This document shows, one piece after another, positions 40,961 through 51,161 of a stretch of 64,000 nucleotides of DNA. Position 1 is the stretch's first letter. Every line of letters starts with the position of its first letter. The notes under the pieces are model-generated. The model had not been told where the DNA came from. It saw nothing but the letters and a program-made list of their open reading frames with translations, and searched no databases. A program made the translations under genes and the position numbers. The stretch lies in NCBI GenBank assembly GCA_949710005.1, contig OX453282.1:6874465-6938464 (forward strand), read 5' to 3'. The stretch is from Ricordea florida. Taxonomy: Eukaryota > Cnidaria > Anthozoa > Corallimorpharia > Ricordeidae.

Positions 40961-42116
40961 ACCTCTTACTAGTTGTGAGATACTATATATACTGTTGTAG
41001 CGTTAATGAAGAACCTTTGTTTTTTAGTACTTATTTAACAATAGTGACAAACAATTTAAAGCCGAAATCGAAAAGCAAATATCAACAAGGACTAATTCGT
41101 CTGAACGTTACTACAATAAATGGAAACGGCCCAGTTGAATTGACAAGAAGTTTGTAATTTAGAGCTGTATATTACTTTTCTTTGTATTTTGTAGGATACA
41201 ACGAAACTTTTTGCAAGTTATAGTAATAATTGTAACTGTACTGTATTTTAGTGTATTGTAAGTATTATTTGTACGTATTGTAAAGGTAATGCAGATGTTG
41301 TTAATAAAAAAATTGAACTGAAAAAAATCTTTCAGTTGATTTTTTTCTTCAATTCTGATTATCAGTATGATTTTAAAATCCATCAAACTTCATTTTCCAG
41401 CCTAATCTCATGCTCTACCTATTTCTGTGATATCAGTGCAGTGTCAGTGTCACCTAGCTGCTTGTTTGTAATTTTATCCTTTTTATTTTTGGCCTTCCAT
41501 GTTTTGTCTCCCTCCACTCAAGTGATGTTATCCTATTCCATCTCATTGAGATCTAAGTATCAATTCTCCTAAGCGAGTGCCTTGTATTTTCTTACACGTG
41601 AGACTTGCGAATTTGGTGTTAAATCGATTCATCATCTTTCAGTTGATTTTCTCCTCAATTCGGATTATCAGCATGATTTTACAGTTTATCGTTGTGCCGA
41701 AAAGAACTTTCTTGTTGATCACTTAAACTGACACCGTCACGCAACGCGAATCTGTTATCAGTCAATCACACTAACTGACCTGTCAGAACATCTGGCAGAC
41801 TGCCTAACATATGCAAGCATCAGACTATCGCTTTTTCTTTTGGTTTACTGGGGGGTACTTTACTAATTTCTGGGTGGGGATGTGCCGCTGGAACCCTGGA
41901 ACCCTTAGCCTATACCAGAGCTGGTTAAGCTGAATTTTTCTACCCAATACTAGAGTAAACCCCCCAAATCACGCTAGAGTAAACTGCTTGAAAACCATAC
42001 CCTTCACAACGGCACATACCTAGATCGCCCATCTATGGCAGACCCCCTCCCCCCGGGGGTCTGAACTTACTATCGCTTATATAGCCTTAGTTTCGAAGAG
42101 TGAGCACCTATTCAAA
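40961..42116 (+). promoter_or_regulatory. 5' flank of receptor gene 1
   Basis: No coding gene is supported. The stretch is shared with the flanks of units 2 and 3, and includes an AATAAAAAAATTGAACTG A-rich site near 41306, two related copies of a CAATTCTGATTATCAGTATG-type motif (about 41350 and 41655), and a CCCCCCGGGGG run just before the gene. Near 42078-42084 a TATATAG lies 39 bases before the ATG and is conserved ahead of the relic start at 50632, but not before gene 2. Promoter function is plausible from position. Confidence 0.4.
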
Positions 42117-45100
42117 ATGGAATCGTTGAAGGAGTTTATCACGCCGAAAAGCTACAACAGATTTTGCTTCTTCGTAATTGTTCTAGTGCCCATAGTCGGC
42201 ACAATCTTGTTCACTATCTTTGGCGAATTGGAAACCAGCGAACCGAGATATTTCAACTGCGATGTGAGAGGCGAAAACAAACAGTTTATTCAAGGAAAGT
42301 GCTTGGAGCAATACGAAAATCGCTTCAACAAAGCCTTACCCGTTTATGGTTTTGTAATCATAAACTTTTTCAGCCTTGGAGTTGCATCCGTTTTGTCCTC
42401 GATAGCAGTCAAATCAAAAGTTGATGAGCTCGATGCTAAAGATGTGGAAATAGGAAGCCTTGTGGCTCGCACTCGTCCACTCCGCACTCGTCGATTCTTT
42501 CTCGCTTATTGTCTACAACTGGTGAGCAGGATTGTGTTGGGAGTGACTTTTATTACACTGCAAAAACTTCTGTACCCTTCTAACTTTCCCACGGAATTCA
42601 CTTGCGAATTCCCAGCAAAGAAACTAAATGATACAGCATCTATAGCCAGACCTGTAAGCAACACCACAACAACATACGCTTGTCATAACCAGCGAGCAAC
42701 AAGGAAAACCTTCTGGGCCAGTACTGTGTGGATTATAAACGTAGCTTTCGTGGCGTTTGCTGTAATAGAAGGAGCTTACCTCGGCTACCAAGCTAGACTG
42801 GTGCCAGATTTCACAACTGACTTGACATTTCTCGAATCGCATTTGATGGGGAAGAATTCGGGGTGGAAAGAATACATACAACACATTAAGGACCAGATCA
42901 AACAAGAAACAGAGGAACTGCAACCGCTTTTTCAACCCAACCCGGGAGAAGGAGAATCCAGAGTGCTCAAGATGGAGCGGATCTACACCAATATGGTCAT
43001 TTATCCCAACAGAGCAACGTATAAGTTCGACAAGAAAAAGCGGCATGAGATTTTAGATGGATATGTCTTACCAACTGAAGAGAGGCGTCCCTTTAAGAAA
43101 CCAGAAGACATATTTCTGCCTAGAAATGATGAATATCATGGCAAGCCACTCTATATCTTGGTTGTTGGTCGCCCAGGTATTGGAAAAACACTGCTTTGTC
43201 AGAAACTAGCTCGTGATTGGGCATGCGATAGAATGCTTCAGGAAATGACGGAGGAAAAGAAATCGGTCGACTTTGAAATTGTTTTCCTTATTAACTTTAG
43301 AAGGTTTTACACAGGTGAAAAAGTGAACCTCCAAAACGTGCTGCGAAATTCAGAATATTCGACCCCAGGATCTGTCCATAACGAAATGTTACAATACATA
43401 CTTCGATACCCAGAGAAAGTACTTCTTATTTTTGATGGGTTCGACGAATGTCATGATCAATCCGCTGTTATCAGTGAAAGCCAATACGGAAACAATGCAG
43501 CAGAGCTCATGCCTTTCCCTGCACTTTATGGAAAACTGGCTTCAGGGAAACTTCTCTCCGGAGCCACAGTGTTAACAACCACCAGACCTACAGCAGTTGT
43601 GAACGTAAAGCATCTCAAGTTCGACAGAACTGTAGAGATGCTGGGGTTTACATCAGAACAAGTTAAGGAATATGTAGAACGGTTTATGAGTGATGACAGC
43701 ACAGCAAAAGATCAAGTATGGAACCACATCAGCACGAACGTTAACGTATTGTCATTGTGTTACGTACCCGTCAACTGCTTCATTGTATGTTCTTGCCTCC
43801 AAGACGAGCTTACGTTTTCTAGAGGATCGGAGTTAGTAGGGGTCAACCTCCCTGTAACCCTCACTGATATTTACAGCCAAGCATTACGGTGGTTTTTGTT
43901 GAAGCATAATCCTGAATGCCGCTCTCTTAGTCCCGAAAAGCGCGAAGAGTTCATCTACGACCGTTTTACTCCCGATATAGTTAACGAAACGTTGTTACGA
44001 CTGGGTGAGATAGCTTTGGAAGGCACAAACGATGACCGTCTGATCTTTAAGTCAAGTGAAGTGGACGGACTTAAAGATTGTGGTCTTCTTCACCGCCTTC
44101 CAGATCGAGTTGGCCGTGGAAAGCAGAGAAGCAGTGAAACAGAGAAGCAGTACTGTTTCTTGCATTTGACGATGCAAGAATTTCTAGCAGCAAGGGAACT
44201 AGTAAGAAAGACCGAAGAATTGAAAGCATTTGTTTCTAAACACATCGGGGAGGGAAAATGGCAACTGGTGATACAGTTTGTGGCTGGACTGCTTCGTGAT
44301 CGCGAGGGATCTTTTACAGATGTTTTTGCTAGTCTATTTCCTTCTGAAATAGAATACATTTGGCGTAAATTCGGATACGAGGGGGGGTGGGAAGAAGCAC
44401 CTATTATGTGGTGGCCAGCTGACAAAGACAAACAGTTAGTGCTTACATTATGCAAGTGTTTCTATGAGTACAACAAGTTAACAAAGGAGATGATTCAAAG
44501 TGTAATTCCTAGAGTTATCGTGGAGTATGTAGATTTTTCCAAGTCTGCGCTTTCGCCAGTTGATTGTGTGAGCTTGGTTTATGTTCTCAAACATTTAAAC
44601 ATCAGTTCGCAACTTTACCTGGAATTTAATCATCACATTGGGACGCTGGGCTTAAGAGAGATTTGTAAGCTATTTGATACCCCAACACAGGGACATGTTT
44701 TGGATGAGGCTTACGAATCCCGTGATTGCAGGATCAGTTGTCTGAACCTTACTGCCAATTCAGTAACTGATAAAGGTGTAGAGGTCTTGTGCGATGCACT
44801 GTGTAAAGAAGGTTGTAAACTAACTCGTCTGGACCTCATTGACAATTCAGTAACTGATAAAGGTGTAGAGTTCTTGTCTAATGCATTGTCTAAAGAAGGT
44901 TGTAAACTAACTCATCTGGACCTTACTGGGAATTTAGTAACTGATAAAGGTGTAGAGTTCTTGTGTGATGCACTGTCTAAAGAAGGTTGTAAACTAACTG
45001 AGCTGTACCTCAGTAATAATTCAGTAACTGATAAAGGTGTAGAGTTCTTGTCTGATGCACTGTCTAAAGAAGGTTGTAAACTAACTTATCTGGACCTCGA

Positions 45101-45215
45101 TGACAATTCAGTAACTGATAAAGGTGTAAAGTACTTGTGTGATAATCTTTCTCAAACTAGATATAAAGTTGAGTTGACACCTCATAGGACTTCGCTAACA
45201 ATATTATTGAAATAA
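42117..45215 (+). CDS. Four-pass membrane NACHT-LRR receptor (NLR), gene 1
   Basis: A single uninterrupted frame encodes 1,032 residues. Four hydrophobic helices lie at about 17-36, 75-97, 127-150 and 198-224. Loop 1 has C48 and C62, and loop 2 has C163 and C189 followed by QRATRKTFW; spacing and motifs resemble connexin-type gap-junction subunits. NACHT follows with Walker A GRPGIGKT (351-358) and Walker B LLIFDGFDE (436-444), a helical region with FLHLTMQEFLAARE (about 680-695), then five 28-residue LRRs (about 872-1015) with consensus VTDKGVEFLSDALSKEGCKL. NACHT domains drive nucleotide-dependent oligomerisation; sensing and pore roles here are inference. No intron is needed. The topology would place both ends in the cytosol. 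Confidence 0.92.
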   Translation: MESLKEFITPKSYNRFCFFVIVLVPIVGTILFTIFGELETSEPRYFNCDVRGENKQFIQGKCLEQYENRFNKALPVYGFVIINFFSLGVASVLSSIAVKSKVDELDAKDVEIGSLVARTRPLRTRRFFLAYCLQLVSRIVLGVTFITLQKLLYPSNFPTEFTCEFPAKKLNDTASIARPVSNTTTTYACHNQRATRKTFWASTVWIINVAFVAFAVIEGAYLGYQARLVPDFTTDLTFLESHLMGKNSGWKEYIQHIKDQIKQETEELQPLFQPNPGEGESRVLKMERIYTNMVIYPNRATYKFDKKKRHEILDGYVLPTEERRPFKKPEDIFLPRNDEYHGKPLYILVVGRPGIGKTLLCQKLARDWACDRMLQEMTEEKKSVDFEIVFLINFRRFYTGEKVNLQNVLRNSEYSTPGSVHNEMLQYILRYPEKVLLIFDGFDECHDQSAVISESQYGNNAAELMPFPALYGKLASGKLLSGATVLTTTRPTAVVNVKHLKFDRTVEMLGFTSEQVKEYVERFMSDDSTAKDQVWNHISTNVNVLSLCYVPVNCFIVCSCLQDELTFSRGSELVGVNLPVTLTDIYSQALRWFLLKHNPECRSLSPEKREEFIYDRFTPDIVNETLLRLGEIALEGTNDDRLIFKSSEVDGLKDCGLLHRLPDRVGRGKQRSSETEKQYCFLHLTMQEFLAARELVRKTEELKAFVSKHIGEGKWQLVIQFVAGLLRDREGSFTDVFASLFPSEIEYIWRKFGYEGGWEEAPIMWWPADKDKQLVLTLCKCFYEYNKLTKEMIQSVIPRVIVEYVDFSKSALSPVDCVSLVYVLKHLNISSQLYLEFNHHIGTLGLREICKLFDTPTQGHVLDEAYESRDCRISCLNLTANSVTDKGVEVLCDALCKEGCKLTRLDLIDNSVTDKGVEFLSNALSKEGCKLTHLDLTGNLVTDKGVEFLCDALSKEGCKLTELYLSNNSVTDKGVEFLSDALSKEGCKLTYLDLDDNSVTDKGVKYLCDNLSQTRYKVELTPHRTSLTILLK

Positions 45216-45500
45216 GTTAACCATATTAACAATATTAGTTAGATGTTACTTTATTAATATGCTACACTACTATATTAGTCATTTTCTTTACAATAGTGTA
45301 GTATTCACGTGTTTTAATGATCATACATTATGTTGTTACTTCACCTTTTTACTGCAGATCTAAGTGCTAATTATCCTTATTAAAGCCCATTTGCTTGAAT
45401 AATTTTGTGTATGATCAAATCATTATTTTTGTGTTATTCAGTCTGAGTCCTTATTGTCTCTTTGAGTGACAATTATGTATTGATGATTTGACAACTGTAT
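45216..45500 (+). terminator. 3' flank of receptor gene 1 with poly(A) signal
   Basis: ATTAAA at 45379-45384 lies 164 bases after the stop and is conserved after gene 2 at 54668-54673, in closely similar sequence. An AATAAAG followed by eight A residues near 45516 is a second candidate. Use of either signal is not demonstrated. Confidence 0.45.
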
Positions 45501-45880
45501 ATGAGAATAGATACAATAAAGAAAAAAAATCGGACACGAAACGTGAATTTTTTTGTGAAGCATAATTAAGATATAACTGCGCGCTAGAGCGAACATAAAA
45601 ACGAAGGATAAAATGCAGACTTTTTGTAACGACTGGTTATTTATTCTTAGTGAGCTAAAAAAAACTGAATTAGTCGGCTTCTTTGCGTGATAATATATGA
45701 CGCGCGCAACGTAAACTGTGTTGGCACGTTGATTTGGAATTGGAAAATTTTTGAAATGACAGGAAAGTTGGTATCAAGGTTGTTTGGGTGGAGTATTGAC
45801 CAAGACGAAAAGTAATGGATAGAATGAAGATGAACATCAGTGGAAAAATGAAATAAATCGTAAATACTCTATGAAGCCAC
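45500..45880. other. Left boundary sequence of unit 2
   Basis: From AGATACAATAAAG near 45508 to about 45880 the sequence matches 59105-59460 closely (ATCGGACACGAAAC, ATAACTGCGCGCTA and others). It marks the left end of the duplicated unit in units 2 and 3. It is non-coding, with several stops in all frames. The equivalent is missing from unit 1, where the minisatellite abuts the Polinton DNA. Confidence 0.7.
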
Positions 45881-46330
45881 GCCTCTTAAATAAACTGCCC
45901 TCCTCGAATACGTTGCCCTCCTCTATGGAGCCACCATCCCATGACATAAGTTGCCCCACCCTAATGAGCTGCCCTCCATAATCAAGCTACCATCGCATCA
46001 AATAAGCTGACCTACCCTCATAAGTTGTCCATCTATATCAAGCCACCATCCCCGTCAAATAAGCTGCCCTACCCCAATAAGGTGCCCTCCTTTATCACGC
46101 CACCACCCATTAAATTAGGTGCCCCAACGCTAATAAGCTGCATTCGTCTATCAGGCCACCATCCCATCAAAGAAGCTACCCTACCCTAATACGCTGCCCT
46201 CCTCAATCAAGCTATCCACCCTTAAATAAGTGGCCCAGCCCTAATAAACTGCTCTCCTCTATCAACCTAATCCCCTCATGTAAGTTGCTCTACCATTATA
46301 AGCTGCCTTTCTTTGTCAAGCCACCATCGC
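45880..46330. repeat. Degenerate minisatellite, unit 2
   Basis: About eight diverged monomers of the 54-bp family are recognisable by CTAATAAGCTGCCCTCC-like strings alternating with AGCCACCATCCC in place of the array's CTAACTCCATCATG. The last monomer (about 46256-46310) is close to the expanded type. This is the paralogous site to the 17-kb array of unit 1. Confidence 0.8.
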
Positions 46331-46701
46331 CTTAAATAAGCTACACCCCCCTAACAGAGAACCCCCTTCTCTCAAGTAACCCCCCTTACATTAGTTACCC
46401 TACTCTACTAAGCCACGCCCCTTAACTAAGTTACCATTCTGTAATAAGCTGTTCCTGTTAAAAAAAAAACCAACTAGCAACAAAACAATAAAACAAAAAT
46501 GAGAATACAAGAAAGTAATGCTGTATTTAGCTAACTCAAAATGGGTGGATTTTTACTGTTGTGTAACGTACTGTATTATAGGCGTGAATTAACGCACGCA
46601 AATATAATTAGACACACTGTGTGGCGCTTTCAAGTAAACATAGAACGTTCTGAGAACGGCACTCAATTTTTTCCACTTACTTGGCTTGATAGACCATTTA
46701 C
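46331..46701. other. Conserved flank between degenerate repeat and LRR fragment, unit 2
   Basis: This matches 37880-38262 of unit 1 nearly base for base, including TGGGTGGATTTTTACTGT and ATTAGACACACTGTGTGGCG. No gene is seen. Confidence 0.7.
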
Positions 46702-47500
46702 TGCCCATTGATTGTGTAGCCTTGGTTTATGTTCTTAAGGCTCTAAGCATCAGTTCGGGCCTTAGCCTGACAGTTAATTACGTTGGGCCGCTGGGCTTAA
46801 GAGAGCTTTGTAAACTAATTGAAATAAAAAATACCCCAACACAGGGACATGTTTTGCATGATGAAGCTTACAAATCCCGTGATTGCAGGAACAGTCGTCT
46901 GTATCTTGCTAGCAATTCAGTAACATATAAAGGTGTAGAGTTCTTGTCTGATGCACTGTCTAAAGAAGGTTGTAAACTAACTCATTTGGACCTTATTGAC
47001 AATTCAGTAACTGATAAAGGTGTAGAGTTCTTGTCTGATGCACTGTCTAAAGAAGGTTGTAAACTAACTCATTTGGACCTCATTGACAATTCAGTAACTG
47101 ATAAAGGTGTAGAGTTCTTCTCTTCTCAAAAGGAGGTTGTAAACTAACTGATCTGTACCTCACTGATAATTTAATAACTGATAAAGGTGTAGAATTCTTG
47201 GAATACATTACTAATAATTCAGTAACTGTTAACATGAAGGTGCTTGTCTGATGCACTGTCAAAAGGATCGAGATTGTAAACTAACTGATCTGTTCCTCAC
47301 TGACAATTTAATAACTGATAAAGGTCTACAGTTCTTGTCTGATGCACTGTGTAAAGAGGGTTGTAAACTAAATGAGCTGGTGCTCAGTCCCACTTCAATG
47401 ACTGATGCAGGCATAGTCAGTACTTTTGTGATAATCTTTCTCAAACTAGATATAGAGTTTTTGATGATGAGCGATCCGGTGTGACTTTGCTAAGAACATG
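46702..47500 (+). pseudogene. LRR-only receptor fragment, unit 2
   Basis: It is a copy of the unit 1 LRR fragment (shared ATTGAAATAAAAAATACCCC and a TYKGVEF variant in the first repeat). The frame is broken near 47115, where part of a repeat is deleted, and again near 47200-47260 by rearranged sequence. About six LRR-like units can be followed across frames. It cannot encode a receptor. Confidence 0.8.
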
Positions 47501-47584
47501 TACATAAGTTTACCATATTAACAATATTAATTAGATATTACTTTATCAATATGCTACACTACTAAATTAGCTTATTCATTTATA

Positions 47585-49410
47585 TTTTCTTACACGTGAG
47601 ACTGGAGAATTTGGTGTTAAATCGATTCACCATCTTTCAATTGATTATCTATGATACCATTTAAGATTTTCACGGTTGACAATTCTTGTTTTACTGCTGT
47701 AAGAGCTTCATACCATTCCAGAAATATTTTCCAGAACTCTGATACCAACGGACATGAAACTAGCATATGCTTTAGATCTTGTTTTGTTTCTGAGCATAAA
47801 TAGCAAATATCACTGCTCGCAAGTTTAACTTGAAATAATTTGCTTTTTGTAAAAACTAGATCATGTAAAGTTTTTTACTAGAACATAGTTAACTTCAATT
47901 CTATAGTTATAGAGAAGGCTAAGTGGAAGTATTTGCTTATTTGGTCCGGTGTTAACCCATTGGCAATAAGGCGTTGTTTTGTGGTGAGTTCTTGAGTAAA
48001 TATGTGCTTCACGAAACTTTTATCTATTAATAGCTCTGGTTGTTAGCACTTTCAGGTTGTCCCATGGCTTTGTAAGGTGCTCTTGTTGTACATCTTTTCG
48101 CTTTATTGCCTTTTTATATTCTTGTGGAATAATAGGTCAAGACATTTGTTTGCAGCTGATACCGGAGTTTAAATTCTTCATAGGTGAGGAAATCTAGATT
48201 TTTGTCGAGGTCTTTTAAAGTATAAACTCGTTTATCAAACCAAGTACGGAAAGAAATCTTCTTGTCATCAATTTTGACTGTTATCTTTGTTATCCATATA
48301 ATCGTTTTCTTAGTACATGGCATTTTATTATTCTGCACATCCTTAAACTCAAACCAGTATCGTAACATTCTCTTCTAAAAGAGTGGTCGCTCTTTAATGT
48401 TAAGATCCTTACTGTTACAGTTACAGGTTGAGAGGAAGGTGAAGCCTCCCAAGTGTAATGTGGCTTCATAACCGTCCATGCCGAATTCCCACTCAGGTGA
48501 AATCGCTTTATCCAAATGGACTTTAGGATTTTGTTCATTAGAGTAAAACCAATCATATTCAAACCCCCGTTTTTGCTTTCGCCAATAATTGCATTTTATT
48601 TAATTTTGGCAATTTTGTTGTCCCGGATAAAATTAAACGTGATTTTATTTACTTGACCACAGACGTTTTCAGGGATTGGCAGTACGGATGCATTGTAGAT
48701 AAGCTTCGAAAGGCCCACAGATTTAACAATGTTGATCTTGCCTAATAGAGTTAGTTTTCGTCTTTTCCAATCGTTTAAGGTCTTTTCCAAAACATCTAAT
48801 TTTTCATAGAAGTTAAAATTATCACTAACCATTGTCAAGTTTGCCGGAGAAGTGTATTCCTAAAGCATAAACAGTCTTTTGGCCACTTAACGTTGAACGG
48901 GGTATTTTCTCTGTTTTTCCATTTTCCCAGCCACATTGCCTCTGACTTCGTATGGTTAATTTTTAATCCTGAGCATTTTTCAAACTTTTCCAGGAGGTCA
49001 AGCAAAAGACTCATTGATTCGGGGTTTTTTAGAAAAAACTGTTGTATCATCCGCATACTGTGTGATTTTTATTTCGCGTGCTCCTACTCTGATGCCTTCA
49101 ATTTTCGTATTTTTTTTTTTAATCGGAAGGGCAAGAATTTCAATACCAAGGACAAATAGTATGCCTGATAGTGGGCAACCCTGTCTGACACCACACTCCA
49201 GATTGAAAAAAATCAGAGGCATAACCATTGTTTGTGACGCAGCTAGTTATGTTGCCTGAATAGGAAGTCTGTATCCAATTTTTGAAGTCAGGACCAAAAT
49301 TAAGTTTGTCGAGAGCCTTAAAAAGGAAATTCCATTCTATAGAATCAAATGCTTTTCAAAGGCGAGGAAGAGAGCAAGACCGGGGAGGTTTTTTGCTGAC
49401 CACCTTTGTA
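47585..49410 (-). mobile_element. 5'-truncated L1/Tx1-like LINE, copy 2 (decayed)
   Basis: It is collinear with copy 1 and truncated at the same place. The GVRQGCPLSGILFVLGIE and QYADDTTVF motifs are present near 49150 and 49050; frameshifts separate RT, thumb and C-terminal pieces. It belongs to the duplicated unit and is not an independent insertion. Confidence 0.85.
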
Positions 49411-50631
49411 TTAGTTAACTAATCACCTCTTACTAATTGCGAGATACTATGAATACTGTTATAGCATTAATGAAGAACCTTTGTTTTTTAGTACTTTTTT
49501 AACAATAGTGAAAAAAATAGCCGAAATCGAAATGCAAATATCAACAAGGACTAGTTCGTCTGAACGTTACTACAATAAATGGAAACCTTTAATTGACACG
49601 AAGTTTGTAATTTAGAGCTGTATATTACTTTTCTTTTTATTTTGCAGGATATAACGCAACTCTTTGCAAGTTATAGTAGTAATTGTAACTGTATTTTAGT
49701 GTATTGTAAGTATTATTTGTACGTATTGTAAAGGTAATGCAGATGTTGTTAATAAAAAAAATTAACTGAAAAAAAATCTTGCAGTTCATTTTGTTCTTCA
49801 ATTCTGATTATCAGTATGATTTTACAACCAATCAAACTTCATTTTCCAGCCTAATCTCATGCTCTACCTATTTCTGTGATATCAGTGCAGTGTCAGTGCC
49901 ACCAAGCTGCTTGTTTGTAATTCTATCCTTTTTATTTTTGGCCTTCCATGTTTTGTCTCCCTCCACTCAAGTGATGTTATCCTATCCCATCTCATTGAGA
50001 TCTAAGTATCAATTCTCCTAAGCGAGTGCCTTGTATTTTCTTACACGTGAGACTTGCGAATTTGGTGTTACATCGATTTATCATCTTTCAGTTGATTTTC
50101 TCCTCAATTCTGATTATCAGCATGATTTTACAGTTTATCGTTGTGCCGAACAGAACTTTCTTGTTGATCACTAAAACTGACACCGTCACGCAACGCGAAT
50201 CTGTTATCAGTCAATCACACTAACTGACCTGTCAGAACATCTGGCAGACTATCGCAAGCAAGCATCAGACTATCGCTTTCTCTTTTGGTTTACTGGGGGG
50301 TACTTTACTAATTTCTGAGTGGGGATGTGCCACTGGAACCCTGGAACCCTGAGCCTATACCAGAGCTGGTTCAGCTGAATTTTGCTACCCTATACTAGAG
50401 TAAACCCCCCAAATCACTCCTATCGTAGAGTAGCTTTTTTCCAGAAACTGAGGTCACTAGTAAACGCTCTGATTTACATACCTTATGCTAGAGTAAACTG
50501 CTTGAAAACCATACCGTTCACAGCGGCACATACCTAGATCGCCCATACATGGCAGACCCTCTCCCCCCGGGGGTCTAAACTTACTCTCACTTATATAGCC
50601 TTAGTTTTGGAGCAGTGAGTACCTATTCAAA
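49411..50631 (+). promoter_or_regulatory. 5' flank, unit 2, first copy
   Basis: The sequence parallels 40961-42116, including the CCCCCCGGGGG run and CTTATATAGCC before the relic start at 50632. An additional stretch of about 55 bases near 50420-50480 (CTATCGTAGAGTAGC onwards) is absent from unit 1. No gene is seen. Confidence 0.45.
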
Positions 50632-50672
50632 ATGGAATGGTTTAAGGAGTTCATCACCCTGAAAAGCTACAA
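50632..50672 (+). pseudogene. Relic first codons of a receptor gene
   Basis: ATGGAATGGTTTAAGGAG followed by TTCATCACC and AAAAGCTACAA matches the first 14 codons of the receptor genes, then the sequence switches to a second copy of the 5' flank (CCTCAATTCTGATTATC). Most of the gene was lost when the flank duplicated. Its TATA-bearing flank remains upstream. Confidence 0.75.
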
Positions 50673-50739
50673 TTCCTCAATTCTGATTATCACATGATTT
50701 CATAGTTTATCGTTGTGCCGAACAGAACTTTCTTGTTGA

Positions 50740-50986
50740 TGCATTATCAGATGATGGCTGCAGAGGCTGTCCGCTCTGCTCCTCCTAAAGAATCCATTTC
50801 ACATAGTCACATAACATATTTTAACTTGTGTTTAAATTTTGCTATTGTAAATAGCTATAGCTATAGTATTTTCTTTTAATTTAACTCGTTTTTGTTATGT
50901 CCCCGTATTAGTAGGGGAGTTTTTCCCCAGCTAGGTGGTTGATGACATTCTTAATAAAGTTTCTATCTACTTATCTATCACTTGAC
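50740..50986 (+). mobile_element. 3' end of an unrelated LINE/SINE inserted in the gene 2 flank
   Basis: About 245 bases interrupt the flank between TTCTTGTTGAT and ACTTGACACCGTC, compared with units 1 and 3. The insert ends in AATAAAGTTTCTATCTACTTATCTATC, a tail with imperfect CTAT(C) repeats typical of non-LTR element 3' ends. It carries no ORF. Confidence 0.6.
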
Positions 50987-51161
50987 ACCGTCACGCAACG
51001 CGAATCTGTTATCAGTCAATCACACTAACTGACCTGTCAGAACATCTGGCATACTGCCTAACATATGCAAGCATCAGACTATCGCTTTCTCTTTTGTTTG
51101 ACTGTCTGAATTTACTATCCCTCATGCAGCTTTACTTTCCAGGAGTGAGGGCCCATTCAAA

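Noticed and set aside
40961..41340. Twin-priming inversion of the LINE 5' part
   Set aside because: The plus-strand A-rich site near 41306 suggested an inverted segment, but no RT or endonuclease coding could be read on the plus strand there.
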